From an uncultured Lachnospiraceae bacterium (GTDB lineage Bacteria > Bacillota > Clostridia > Lachnospirales > Lachnospiraceae): a stretch of 64,000 bases of DNA. The notes under the pieces are model-generated. The model was given only the letters and a program-made list of their open reading frames with translations. It was not told the origin of the DNA and made no database searches. Shown here piece by piece: positions 8,584-17,881 of the stretch; the first letter of the stretch is position 1; every line of letters starts with the position of its first letter. The DNA lies in the NCBI GenBank assembly GCA_910585295.1, contig CAJUDE010000044.1, forward strand, positions 62,001-126,000. The letters are read 5' to 3'. The position numbers and the translations under genes are program-made.

Positions 8584-11500
8584 ATGAAAAGTTTTACAGA
8601 GCCTTTGGTGGAGCTGAAAGAGTATGCGGACTTAAGGGCGCAATTGAAGAATGCAAAAGAAGTAGTGCAGGTTTCCGGGTGCATTGATACCCAGAAGCCT
8701 CATTTTATCTACAGCCTGGTGAAAGGGCAAAAAAACTGCCTGATTGTAACCTTTCAGGAACAGAAGGCAAAGGAACTGTATGAAAATTACCGTTTTTTTG
8801 ACAAGGATGTTGTCTATTATCCGGCCAGGGACGTGCTGTTCTACCAGTCGGATATCCGGGGCAACTTACTGACTGGGGAACGGCTGGCAGCGGTAAAAGC
8901 CATACTGGAACAGGGGCAGGTGACGGTAGTCACCACCTTCGACGCGCTGATGGACCGGATTGCGCCTGTGGGGCATATCAAAGATGCAGCCTTAGATTAT
9001 GCGCTGGGGGATTCCCTGGATATGGAAACGGTTCAAAAGCGGCTGGTGCAGATGGGGTATGAACGGAATTACCAGGTAGAGTCTGCCGGGCAGTTTGCAG
9101 TCCGTGGCGGCATTTTGGATATTTTTCCGCTGACAGAGGAGAACCCATGCCGGATTGAGCTGTGGGGCGATGAAATCGACTCTTTGCGCAGGTTTGATGT
9201 GGAAAGCCAGCGTTCCATTGAGAACCTTGCAAAGGTACGTATCTACCCGGCCAGTGAAGTGGTGCTGCTGCCAGAATTGGTGGAACAGGGGCTTGCTGCG
9301 CTGCAAAAAGAGAAAGAGGCGCTGTACAGCAAATTCCGCGAGGAAATGAAAACAGAAGAGGCGCATCGGCTGAAATCAGCGGTGGACTTGCTTGTGGAGG
9401 AAATCACGGAACTGGGGCAAGGCACCAATTTAGACAGCTACCTTATGTATTTTCTGGAAGGCACAGTGTCATTCCTGGATTATTTTGACCTGGAGAATAC
9501 CATCTTGTTCCTAGATGAGCCTGCCCGCCTGGCAGAGAAAGGCAGGGTGGTAGGGCAGGAATTTTCAGAAAGCATGTCGCGCCGTTTAGAGAAGGGCTAT
9601 ATCCTTCCAAAACAGATGGAATCCTTGTATTCTGGAAAAGAAGTGTTCGCTAAAATCCAGCGCCAAAACTGCATTGCCCTTACCACGCTGGATACGAAAG
9701 TCAGCGAATTGGAGGTCAGCCAGAGGTATAATATTTCTGTGCGGCCAGTAAATTCTTACAACCGCAGTTTTGAGCTGCTTGTGAAGGATTTGCAGCAATA
9801 CCGGAAACAGAAATACCGGGTGGTTTTGCTTTCAGGGTCAAGGACCCGCGCAAAACACCTTGCCGGGGATTTGCAGCAAGAGGGCTTGAATTGTTTTTAC
9901 AGTGAGGATTATAGCCATCCGGTGCAGCCAGGGGAGATTATGGCTGCTTATGGCAAGCTGAAAAAAGGGTTTGAATATCCAGACATTAAGTTTGTGGTGA
10001 TTTCTGAGAGCGATATTTTTGGCGGGGAGCAGAAACGGAAAAAAAAGCGCAGGGTATATGAAGGGGAGAAGATACAGAATTTTACAGACTTAAGCATTGG
10101 CGATTATGTGGTGCATGAGCGTTATGGCGTGGGGATTTACCGGGGCATTGAAAAGGTTGAGATCCAGAAGACGGCAAAGGATTATGTAAAAATTGAGTAC
10201 GATAAAGGCAGTACCCTTTATGTGCTTGCCACTCAGTTAGACGCCATACAAAAATATGCCGGGGCAAAGGCGAAGAAACCCAAAATTAATCGGTTGGATG
10301 GGCCGGAGTGGGGGAAAACCCGCAGCCGCGTCAAGGGCGCGGTAAAGGAGATTGCAAAAGAGCTGGTGGAGCTTTACGCCACAAGGCAGCAGACAGACGG
10401 ATTTGCCTATGGGCCAGATACAGTGTGGCAGAAAGAGTTTGAGGAACTATTCCCCTTTGAGGAGACAGAAGACCAGGAACTCGCCATTGAAGCCACCAAA
10501 CGGGATATGGAGAGCAGGAAGATTATGGACCGGCTGATTTGCGGGGACGTGGGGTATGGCAAGACAGAAATTGCCATCCGCGCGGCGTTTAAGGCAATTC
10601 AGGATGGCAAGCAGGTGGTATATTTGGTGCCTACCACAATCCTTGCCCAGCAGCACTATAATAATTTTGCCCAAAGGATGAAGGATTTCCCGGTGCGGGT
10701 GGATTTAATGTGCCGGTTCTGCACCCCGGGGCAGGTTAAAAAGACAGTGGAAGACCTAAAGAAGGGCATGGTGGATATTGTGATTGGCACCCACCGGGTG
10801 CTGTCGAAAGATGTGGTGTTCCGGGATTTGGGGCTTCTGATTATAGATGAGGAGCAGCGGTTCGGCGTAACCCATAAGGAAAAGATTAAGCAAATGAAGA
10901 AAAATGTGGATGTGCTGACCCTGACTGCCACCCCAATCCCCAGGACCCTCCATATGAGCCTGATTGGGATAAGGGACATGAGCGTGTTGGAGGAGCCGCC
11001 TATGGACCGTATGCCAATCCAGACGTATGTAATGGAATATAATGAGGAAATTGTGCGGGAAGCCATCCACCGGGAGCTTGCCAGGGACGGGCAGGTCTAT
11101 TATGTGTTTAACCGCGTGAACCAGATTGCAGACGTGACCTCAAAAATTGCCCAGCTAGTGCCGGAAGCGAATGTGGCGTTTGCCCATGGGCAGATGAAGG
11201 AGCGGGAACTGGAAAATATTATGTACCAGTTTATCAATGGGGAAATTGACGTGCTGGTGTCTACTACAATTATTGAGACAGGGCTGGATATTTCCAATGT
11301 AAATACTATGGTAATCCATGACGCGGATAATATGGGGCTGTCCCAGCTATACCAGCTTCGGGGCAGGGTGGGGCGTTCCAACCGCACTTCCTATGCTTTT
11401 TTGATGTACCGCAGGGATAAAATGTTAAAGGAAGTGGCGGAGAAGCGTTTGTCCGCCATCAAGGAATTTACGGAATTAGGGAGCGGCTTTAAAATCGCCA

Positions 11501-12117
11501 TGCGGGATTTGGAGATTCGGGGGGCTGGGAACCTGCTGGGCGCCCAGCAGCATGGGCATATGGAGGCGGTGGGCTACGACTTGTATTGCAAGATGCTGAA
11601 TGAGGCGGTAAAAACCCTGAAAGGGGAGGTTCCCAAAGAGCAGTTTGACACGTCCATTGAACTGGATGTGGACGCTTTTATCCCGCCTTCTTATATCCCA
11701 AATGAGTTCCAGAAGCTGGACGTCTATAAAAGGATTGCAGTTATTGGAAATGAGGAAGAGGAAGAAGAAATGCTGGAAGAGCTTTTGGACCGTTTTGGCG
11801 ACCCTCCCAAATCTGTGGAAAACCTGCTGGCAATCGCCCGGCTAAAAGCCAGGGCGCACGCATGTTATTATACAGAAATTAAAGAATATACGGATAAAGT
11901 CCGATTTACATTTTATTTCCAGGCGAATATCAACCCAGCAAACCTTGCCCAGGTTACGGAACCGTACCAGGGGGCGCTGCAGTTTGTGAAGGACGCCAAA
12001 GCGCCATATTTTGAGTATTATAAGGGGCGGGGCGCCAAACAGAAGCAGGCAGGCGTCTTGAGCCTGGTGGGCAGGGTTTTGGAGGATACCTGGGAACTGC
12101 TGGTGGAAAAGATGTGA
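8584..12117 (+). CDS. mfd: Transcription-repair coupling factor Mfd
   Basis: The 1177-residue ATP-dependent translocase removes stalled RNA polymerase and recruits UvrA. The N-terminal UvrB-like module, the RNA-polymerase-interacting domain (YVVHERYGVGIYRGIE), the helicase core and the C-terminal TRCF domain are all present. The helicase core has GDVGYGKTE near residue 650 and IIDEEQRFG near 755. I chose the ATG at 8584: the GGAGGAG before it overlaps the upstream ATG at 8572. Length is normal. Confidence 0.97.
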   Translation: MKSFTEPLVELKEYADLRAQLKNAKEVVQVSGCIDTQKPHFIYSLVKGQKNCLIVTFQEQKAKELYENYRFFDKDVVYYPARDVLFYQSDIRGNLLTGERLAAVKAILEQGQVTVVTTFDALMDRIAPVGHIKDAALDYALGDSLDMETVQKRLVQMGYERNYQVESAGQFAVRGGILDIFPLTEENPCRIELWGDEIDSLRRFDVESQRSIENLAKVRIYPASEVVLLPELVEQGLAALQKEKEALYSKFREEMKTEEAHRLKSAVDLLVEEITELGQGTNLDSYLMYFLEGTVSFLDYFDLENTILFLDEPARLAEKGRVVGQEFSESMSRRLEKGYILPKQMESLYSGKEVFAKIQRQNCIALTTLDTKVSELEVSQRYNISVRPVNSYNRSFELLVKDLQQYRKQKYRVVLLSGSRTRAKHLAGDLQQEGLNCFYSEDYSHPVQPGEIMAAYGKLKKGFEYPDIKFVVISESDIFGGEQKRKKKRRVYEGEKIQNFTDLSIGDYVVHERYGVGIYRGIEKVEIQKTAKDYVKIEYDKGSTLYVLATQLDAIQKYAGAKAKKPKINRLDGPEWGKTRSRVKGAVKEIAKELVELYATRQQTDGFAYGPDTVWQKEFEELFPFEETEDQELAIEATKRDMESRKIMDRLICGDVGYGKTEIAIRAAFKAIQDGKQVVYLVPTTILAQQHYNNFAQRMKDFPVRVDLMCRFCTPGQVKKTVEDLKKGMVDIVIGTHRVLSKDVVFRDLGLLIIDEEQRFGVTHKEKIKQMKKNVDVLTLTATPIPRTLHMSLIGIRDMSVLEEPPMDRMPIQTYVMEYNEEIVREAIHRELARDGQVYYVFNRVNQIADVTSKIAQLVPEANVAFAHGQMKERELENIMYQFINGEIDVLVSTTIIETGLDISNVNTMVIHDADNMGLSQLYQLRGRVGRSNRTSYAFLMYRRDKMLKEVAEKRLSAIKEFTELGSGFKIAMRDLEIRGAGNLLGAQQHGHMEAVGYDLYCKMLNEAVKTLKGEVPKEQFDTSIELDVDAFIPPSYIPNEFQKLDVYKRIAVIGNEEEEEEMLEELLDRFGDPPKSVENLLAIARLKARAHACYYTEIKEYTDKVRFTFYFQANINPANLAQVTEPYQGALQFVKDAKAPYFEYYKGRGAKQKQAGVLSLVGRVLEDTWELLVEKM

Positions 12118-12154
12118 AAAAGTGGTGAAAATCCAGTGAAATCCAGAAAAATGG

Positions 12155-12183
12155 TTGATACTGATGCAAAAAAGAATTATAAT
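12155..12183 (+). promoter_or_regulatory. Promoter of the PrsA/SurA-like lipoprotein gene
   Basis: TTGATA (12155-12160) and TATAAT (12178-12183) are separated by exactly 17 bp, 65 bp upstream of the chosen ATG. Confidence 0.75.
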
Positions 12184-12247
12184 ATCACCAGTGCGGCCTG
12201 GGCAGCGTGGCATCAGGCAAATTTTTAGGAATACACAGGAGGATGTT

Positions 12248-13294
12248 ATGAAAGGAAAGAAAATAGTACCTTTGCTGTTGGCGGCAGTTATGGGGGCCTC
12301 TGTCTTGGCGGGATGCGGCAGTTCGATAGATGGGAAGAAGGCGGGGGCAACGCTGGATGGGGAAGAGATATCCCTTGGGCTTATGAACTTTATGGCCAGG
12401 TACCAACAGGCATTTTATGACGGGCAGTTTTCCGGCATATTCGGGACGGGGTTCTGGTCCGAGGACTTATTTAATGAAGGCACAGATACGGAAACCTCTG
12501 TGAAACAAACAGTGGCGGAGAATATTGAGACGCTGTATTTGTTAGAGGACCATATGGAAGATTACAAAGTGGAAATTACAGAGGAAGAGCTGGCAAAAAT
12601 GGACGAGGCGGCAGAGAAGTTTATGGAGGATAACACCAAAGAAGCCATTGCGCAAATCGGCGCCACCAAGGAATATGTCAAAGAGATGCTGCGGCTGAAT
12701 ACCATCCAGACTAAAATGCGCAAAGCGATGGACGAGGAAGTGGATACCAAAGTTTCTGACAAAGAGGCAGCCCAGAAATCCATTAGCTATGTAAAGGTAG
12801 GCAATACATCCACCACCGATGAACAGGGCAATTCCAAAGAATATACAGAGGAAGAGAAGGCTAACCTGAAAAAAGAAGTAGAGGCATTTGCATCTTCTGC
12901 GAAAGATGACTTTAAGGCCGCTGCAGAGAAAGCAGGCTATACCGTTTCAGAGGATTCTTATGGGGCGGAGGAAGAAAGCTTAGACAAAGCGTTGGTAGAA
13001 GCGGCAGACAAGCTAAAAGACGGGGAACTCAGCGGGGTCATTACAGGCGAGGACGCTTTTTATGTCGTCCGTATGGAAAGCACGTTTGATGAAGAAGAGA
13101 CAGAAAAGAGAAAGAGCGAAATTGTCACGGAACGGAAGAATGACCACTACAAAGAGGTATGTGATAAATATAAAGAAGGCGTGAAGTTTGAGCTGAATGA
13201 AAAAGAGTGGGCAAAAGTGAAGTTTGATAAGCTGTTCACCATAAAACAGGAAGATACCGCAACGGATGCAACTGGCGACAATGCACAAAAATAG
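12248..13294 (+). CDS. PrsA/SurA-like peptidylprolyl isomerase lipoprotein
   Basis: The 348-residue protein has a lipoprotein signal MKGKKIVPLLLAAVMGAS with lipobox LAGC, so Cys23 is probably lipidated and the protein sits outside the membrane. The rest is Lys/Glu-rich and helical, with a SurA-N-like region and a diverged parvulin-like segment near 190-295. I do not see a full set of parvulin active-site residues, so it may act as a foldase or chaperone without isomerase activity. The ATG at 12248 follows AGGAGGATGTT. It lies behind mfd, where B. subtilis has spoVT and yabM. Confidence 0.72.
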   Translation: MKGKKIVPLLLAAVMGASVLAGCGSSIDGKKAGATLDGEEISLGLMNFMARYQQAFYDGQFSGIFGTGFWSEDLFNEGTDTETSVKQTVAENIETLYLLEDHMEDYKVEITEEELAKMDEAAEKFMEDNTKEAIAQIGATKEYVKEMLRLNTIQTKMRKAMDEEVDTKVSDKEAAQKSISYVKVGNTSTTDEQGNSKEYTEEEKANLKKEVEAFASSAKDDFKAAAEKAGYTVSEDSYGAEEESLDKALVEAADKLKDGELSGVITGEDAFYVVRMESTFDEEETEKRKSEIVTERKNDHYKEVCDKYKEGVKFELNEKEWAKVKFDKLFTIKQEDTATDATGDNAQK

Positions 13295-13444
13295 GGGATA
13301 GAAAGTGGGAAATGCTCCCTTTCAGCCAAACGGGGGACTGTGCGGCTGGAGGGGAGCAGTGTTTTATCAAAGTTCAGGGCATGTTTGGGAAGTTATCGCA
13401 GGTTCAGGCTTGACATGCCTTTGGGAAAGAGGTTTTGGGCTATT

Positions 13445-14497
13445 ATGAAAAGGATATTCCGTGCCGTGGCCCTGCTGCTGGCTGCGGCGCTGCTGGCTGG
13501 GGTTTCCCTGATGCAGCGGGGGAAAGGGCAGGGGCGGTATGAAATGCAGTTTTTTGACAGTTTTGACACGGTGACGATGATTACCGGGTATGCAGCCAGC
13601 CAGGAAGAATTTGAGTCCCAGGGGCGGAAGCTGCAGGAAAGGCTAAGGCATTACCATAAGCTGTTTGACATTTACCATTCCTATGATGGGATAAATAATA
13701 TAAAGGCGATCAACGACGCCGCCGGCATAACGCCAGTGAAAGTGGACCAGGAGGTCCTTAACCTGTTAAAGCTTGGGGTAGAGATGTACCATAAGACAGA
13801 CGGCATGGTCAATATCGCCTATGGGAGCGTGCTGTCTGTGTGGCATAGCTACCGGGAGCAAGGGATGGCAAATCCTGGGGATGCTTTGCTGCCGCCAGCG
13901 GAAGTGTTAAAGGAAAAGGAAGGGCATACAGATATTTCCAACCTTGTCCTTGACGAAGGGGCGTCCACTGTGTACCTAAAGGATAAAGAAATGTCCCTGG
14001 ATGTAGGGAGCATTGGGAAAGGGTATGCCGTGCAGCGTGTGGCAGAGTATGCAAAAGAGCTGGGCATGGAGGGCTTATTGCTTAGCGTGGGCGGGAATGT
14101 CTGTGCAATAGGTGGGAAATTAGATGGCGCCCCCTGGCGGGTGGGCATTGAAAACCCTGATTTGGAAAGCCCTGACAGCTATGTGGGGACCGTGGGGCTT
14201 AGTGGGAAATCCATTGTGACCAGTGGGGATTACCAACGGTATTATGTAGTGGATGGCAAACGTTACTGCCATATTATTAACCCCAAGACCGGGATGCCTT
14301 CTGGGAATTTCCCTTCTGTGTCAGTCCTGGCCGAGGATTCCGGGTTCGCAGACGCATTGTCTACCGCGTTGTTCAATATGGAGCTTTCCGAAGGGCTTGC
14401 GCTTGTGGAGTCAATGCAGGGGGTGGAAGCATTATGGATTATGGAAGATGGAGAGGTAATTTGCTCCAAAGGGTTTGGGTTTGATGAAAAAAAATGA
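13445..14497 (+). CDS. apbE: ApbE-type FAD:protein FMN transferase
   Basis: The 350-residue protein has an N-terminal hydrophobic anchor (FRAVALLLAAALLAGVSL) and the ApbE fold: FFDSFDTVTMITGY, then DVGSIGKGYAVQR near 182-194 and SGDYQRYYVVDGKRYCHI toward the C-terminus. ApbE attaches FMN covalently to Thr or Ser of exported redox proteins. The ATG at 13445 is preferred because the anchor follows directly, though the ribosome site is weak (AAAGAGG, 12 bases away); an ATG-started extension from 13340 is possible. It overlaps the next gene by 14 bases. Confidence 0.9.
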   Translation: MKRIFRAVALLLAAALLAGVSLMQRGKGQGRYEMQFFDSFDTVTMITGYAASQEEFESQGRKLQERLRHYHKLFDIYHSYDGINNIKAINDAAGITPVKVDQEVLNLLKLGVEMYHKTDGMVNIAYGSVLSVWHSYREQGMANPGDALLPPAEVLKEKEGHTDISNLVLDEGASTVYLKDKEMSLDVGSIGKGYAVQRVAEYAKELGMEGLLLSVGGNVCAIGGKLDGAPWRVGIENPDLESPDSYVGTVGLSGKSIVTSGDYQRYYVVDGKRYCHIINPKTGMPSGNFPSVSVLAEDSGFADALSTALFNMELSEGLALVESMQGVEALWIMEDGEVICSKGFGFDEKK

Positions 14498-14858
14498 TTT
14501 TAAGTTGATTGCAGTGATAGCGGCGCTTGCCCTTGCGGCATTTGCAGGAATTTCCCTGTATTCTGCCAGAACAACCAGGGAAGGGGAAGCGGTGGTGTAT
14601 TTCGATGGGGACGAGCAAGGCCGTTATCCCCTGAACCAGGATATTTCCGTGGAAATACCGTCAGAAGATGGGAATTATAATAGGCTGCAAATCAAAGATG
14701 GGAAAGCAAATATCACAGAGGCTTCCTGCCCGGATAAAATATGCGTAAAGCACCGTCCGGTCCAAAGCCAGGGGGAGAGCCTGGTATGCCTTCCCAATAA
14801 AGTGGTGGTGGAAATTGAGAATGGCATGGGGCTGGAAGTGGACGGCAGCACCAATTAG
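14484..14858 (+). CDS. NusG domain II-containing exported protein (EetA-like)
   Basis: The 124-residue protein has an N-terminal membrane anchor (LIAVIAALALAAFAGISL) followed by a small extracytoplasmic domain with the NusG_II pattern. It contains ASCPDKICVKH, giving Cys82 and Cys87, and SQGESLVCLPNKVVVEI. This family commonly sits between ApbE and Gx-transporter genes, as here. From memory it corresponds to EetA of the Listeria flavin-based electron-transfer locus. Its biochemical role is not settled. The start overlaps the apbE end. Confidence 0.78.
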   Translation: MKKNDFKLIAVIAALALAAFAGISLYSARTTREGEAVVYFDGDEQGRYPLNQDISVEIPSEDGNYNRLQIKDGKANITEASCPDKICVKHRPVQSQGESLVCLPNKVVVEIENGMGLEVDGSTN

Positions 14859-14867
14859 GAGGGGGCA

Positions 14868-15362
14868 ATGGCAAAAAAAGCGGCATATATGGGAATGATG
14901 ACGGCGCTGGCATTTGTGCTTTCTTATTTGGAAACCTTAATCCCAATTAACTTGGGGGTGCCAGGGGTGAAGCTGGGGCTGGCAAACTTGGTGGTGATTG
15001 TAGCTTTGGAAATGATGGGGGTGAAAGAGGCTTGCACATTGTCCCTGGTGCGGGTGGTGCTGACCTCCTTCACCTTTGGCAACCCGGCGGGCATTTTATA
15101 CAGTTTTACAGGCGGCGCATTCAGCCTCCTTGCAATGGTTGGGGCGAAAAAATTAAAATTATTTTCCTTGGCGGGCATTAGCGTCTTAGGAGGCGTGTCC
15201 CATAACATTGGGCAGCTTACCGCCGCCATGCTGGTGGTGGAGAATGCAAGCCTGATGTATTACCTTCCGGTGCTGGTTCTCTCAGGGACTGCCGCCGGGG
15301 TGGCGGTTGGGGCATTGGCGGCAGCTTTAGTCCGGCATTTAAAAGGTTTTGAACAGAGGTAG
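14868..15362 (+). CDS. Gx transporter family / heptaprenyl-diphosphate-synthase component I-like membrane protein (EetB-like)
   Basis: The 164-residue very hydrophobic protein has about five membrane segments (AYMGMMTALAFVLSYLETL; ANLVVIVALEMMGV; GISVLGGVSHNIGQLTAAML). It belongs to the family annotated as Gx transporter or Hpre_diP_synt_I, which resembles the substrate-binding subunits of ECF transporters. It lies 9 bases behind the NusG_II gene with an AGGAGGGGGC site. The context points to quinone or flavin supply for an extracytoplasmic redox chain, but no Ndh2 or PplA homologue is in the window. Confidence 0.78.
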   Translation: MAKKAAYMGMMTALAFVLSYLETLIPINLGVPGVKLGLANLVVIVALEMMGVKEACTLSLVRVVLTSFTFGNPAGILYSFTGGAFSLLAMVGAKKLKLFSLAGISVLGGVSHNIGQLTAAMLVVENASLMYYLPVLVLSGTAAGVAVGALAAALVRHLKGFEQR

Positions 15363-15378
15363 GCTAGAAAAACCCGAC

Positions 15379-15810
15379 TTAGGTCACGTCCTTTGTTGCG
15401 TTATCGTAGGTAGCGTTATAAACCTGGAGGTCGTTTGTGCTGCCGCCTACTGACATGATAATGTCATCGTTGTCCAATACTTTGTGTTTGTTAAATTCTG
15501 TATTGCAGGAAATCATATTGATTTCTTTCTTTAACTCTTTGATTTCCTAATTAATAGCTTCCCGTTCGCCCACGCTGTTCGTATCGTTGGAGGCCTGCAC
15601 AGCTAACTCGCGGATTCTTTGCACAATTTCTGTTATCTCATTCATTGCGCCGTCTCCTACCTGCACCCATGAGGCCCCGTCCTGCGTATTCTGTTTCCCG
15701 CGGCTTAACCCGCGGATTTGGTTCCGCATTTTTTCAGATATTTTTAACCCTGCAGCGTCATCGGACGAACGGTTAATTCGGTAGCCTGAATTAAGCCTTT
15801 CTGCCGATTT
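15379..15810 (-). pseudogene. Flagellin gene remnant, both ends missing, in-frame amber codon
   Basis: Reading the minus strand from 15810 gives KSAERLNSGYRINRSSDDAA, then GLKISEKMRNQIRGLS, and later RIRELAVQASNDTN. This is the conserved N-terminal D0/D1 region of flagellin. A TAG at 15549-15547 replaces the codon after REAIN. Past it the frame stays flagellin-like (EIKELKKEINMISCNTEFN) until a TAA at 15381-15379. The first 20 or so residues and the whole central and C-terminal parts are missing. No start codon or ribosome site is present. It is a relic of a motile ancestor, or of a lost extra flagellin copy. Confidence 0.85.
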
Positions 15811-15971
15811 CCTTTTCTTCCCTGCAAGCAGAAGACAGCGCCAATTTCAAGGCATGTTATGATATCACTGCAAAGGAATTGCAGCTTTTGGTGTCTTTCC
15901 GCAAGCTTTCTTTCCAAGATCAGGAGGATATCCTTGCTTTCATAAAAATAAAAGCTGACCGAAAGGGTTAA
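15795..15971 (+). pseudogene. Fragment of an unidentified protein gene (possibly a regulator C-terminus)
   Basis: An open stretch of 58 codons without a usable start ends at TAA 15969-15971. Its second half reads ITAKELQLLVSFRKLSFQDQ and EDILAFIKIKADRKG, an amphipathic helical tail like those ending XRE-type repressors. It abuts the flagellin remnant and looks like a second piece of debris. I cannot identify the parent gene with confidence. Confidence 0.35.
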
Positions 15972-16058
15972 TACAATCGCTCAGCTTTCCCTATAGGAAA
16001 ATCTAGCGGCAGCCGGCCGTATCTTATCTGTTCTGACGCTAAAAAATCGGATTTATGA

Positions 16059-16088
16059 TTGAAAAACTGGAGATAGGAGTATTATAAT
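16059..16088 (+). promoter_or_regulatory. Promoter of the ABC exporter operon
   Basis: TTGAAA (16059-16064) and TATAAT (16083-16088) are separated by 18 bp, 45 bp before the first exporter gene. Confidence 0.6.
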
Positions 16089-16132
16089 AGGAAAAAGGTG
16101 GAAAAATATATAAAAATAGAAGAGGAAAACCC

Positions 16133-17872
16133 ATGAGAAAATTACTTGTGTATTTAAAGGATTATAAGAAGGAGAGCGTGCTTGCCCCACTGTTTAAAAT
16201 GCTGGAAGCGTCTTTTGAATTGATTGTGCCTCTGGTGGTGACGGCCATTATAGACGTGGGGATTGCAAACAGGGACAGCGGCTATATCCTACGTATGTGC
16301 TTAGTGATGGTGGCATTGGGGTTGATTGGGCTGTTATGTTCTGTGACAGCCCAATACTTTGCGGCAAAAGCGGCGGCAGGGTTTGGGACGAAGGTGCGCC
16401 ATCAACTGTTTGCCCATATCCAGACATTTTCTTTTTCTGAAATTGACCAGGCAGGGACGGCAACGCTGATTACTAGGATGACTAGCGACATCAACCAGGC
16501 GCAGTCCGGCGTAAATATGGTGTTGCGCCTGTTTTTGCGTTCCCCTTTTATTGTGTTTGGGGCAATGGTGATGGCATTCACCATTGACGTCAAAGCGGCA
16601 ATGATTTTTGTGGTGGCAATCCCATTGCTGTCTTTTGTGGTCTTTGGCGTGATGGCAGCCAGTATCCCCCTGTACAAAAAGGTGCAGGAGCGGCTGGACC
16701 GGATTTTGGGCATCACCAGGGAGAACCTAACCGGGGCAAGGGTAATCCGTGCCTTCCATAAGGAAGAAGAGGAAAAATCCAGGTTTGAGGAGGGCTTAGA
16801 AAGCCTTACCTCCATGCAGAACCATGTAGGCAAAATCAGCGCGTTTATGAACCCCGTCACATATGCAATTATCAATGGAGCCACAATTTTCTTGTTGTAT
16901 ACTGGGGCGGTTCAGGTAGATACCGGGGTGTTGACCCAGGGGGAAGTGGTTGCCCTTGTCAATTATATGTCCCAGATTTTGGTGGAGCTTATTAAGCTTG
17001 CCAACCTGATTGTGACAATCACAAAGGCGGTGGCGTGCGGCAACCGCGTGCAGTCTATTTTGGAAATCCAAAGCAGCATGCCCAAGGAAAAGGAAGGGCT
17101 GGCGCCTGTCGCTGCAGCAGTGGAAGGCGCCCCGGAGGCGCCGGCAGTCCAGTTTTCCCATGTGGGGCTGACCTATCAGGGGGCGGGGGGCGAAAGCCTG
17201 TCTGACATTGATTTTTCTGTTAAAAAAGGGGAAACCATTGGCATTATCGGCGGCACTGGCTCTGGCAAGACTTCATTGGTGCATTTGATCCCCAGGTTTT
17301 ATGACGCCACAAAAGGCCAGGTGCGCATCAATGGGAAGGATGTAAAAGAATATTCATTAGAAGAGCTGCGCCAAAAAGTAGGCGTCGTCATGCAGCGTGC
17401 AGTGCTTTTTAAAGGGACAATAAAGGAAAACCTCTGTTGGGGGAAGGCGGACGCCACAAAAGACGAGCTGAAGGATGCGCTGCGGGTGGCCCAGGCATGG
17501 GAAGTGGTGGAAGGCAAAGAAGGGAAGTTAGAGGCTTTTGTGGAGCAGGGAGGGAAGAACTTTTCCGGCGGGCAAAGGCAGAGGCTTACCATTGCCAGGG
17601 CATTGGTGCGCAGGCCGGAGATATTAATCTTGGACGACAGCGCGTCGGCTTTGGATTATGCCACAGATGCGAAGCTGCGCAAGTCGGTTCGGGAGATGGA
17701 GGGGAACCCTACCGTATTTATCGTATCCCAGCGTACCTCTTCAATCCAGCATGCGGATAAGATCATTGTGCTGGAGGATGGGGAGGTCGCAGGCATTGGT
17801 ACCCATGGGCAATTGCTGGAAACTTGTGGGGTCTACCGGGAGATTTACGAATCCCAGTACAAAAAGCAGTAG
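16133..17872 (+). CDS. ABC exporter half-transporter with degenerate nucleotide site (TM287/LmrC type)
   Basis: The 579-residue protein has six predicted membrane helices (1-310) followed by an ATPase domain. Walker A GGTGSGKTS is near 373-381 and the signature FSGGQRQR is intact. Walker B reads ILILDDSASALD near 497, so the catalytic Glu after Walker B is Asp. That is the hallmark of the degenerate-site subunit in heterodimeric exporters such as TM287/288, BmrCD and LmrCD. It pairs with the next gene, 9 bases downstream. The substrate (drug, peptide or lipid) cannot be told from sequence. Confidence 0.93.
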   Translation: MRKLLVYLKDYKKESVLAPLFKMLEASFELIVPLVVTAIIDVGIANRDSGYILRMCLVMVALGLIGLLCSVTAQYFAAKAAAGFGTKVRHQLFAHIQTFSFSEIDQAGTATLITRMTSDINQAQSGVNMVLRLFLRSPFIVFGAMVMAFTIDVKAAMIFVVAIPLLSFVVFGVMAASIPLYKKVQERLDRILGITRENLTGARVIRAFHKEEEEKSRFEEGLESLTSMQNHVGKISAFMNPVTYAIINGATIFLLYTGAVQVDTGVLTQGEVVALVNYMSQILVELIKLANLIVTITKAVACGNRVQSILEIQSSMPKEKEGLAPVAAAVEGAPEAPAVQFSHVGLTYQGAGGESLSDIDFSVKKGETIGIIGGTGSGKTSLVHLIPRFYDATKGQVRINGKDVKEYSLEELRQKVGVVMQRAVLFKGTIKENLCWGKADATKDELKDALRVAQAWEVVEGKEGKLEAFVEQGGKNFSGGQRQRLTIARALVRRPEILILDDSASALDYATDAKLRKSVREMEGNPTVFIVSQRTSSIQHADKIIVLEDGEVAGIGTHGQLLETCGVYREIYESQYKKQ

Positions 17873-17881
17873 GAGGCAGCC

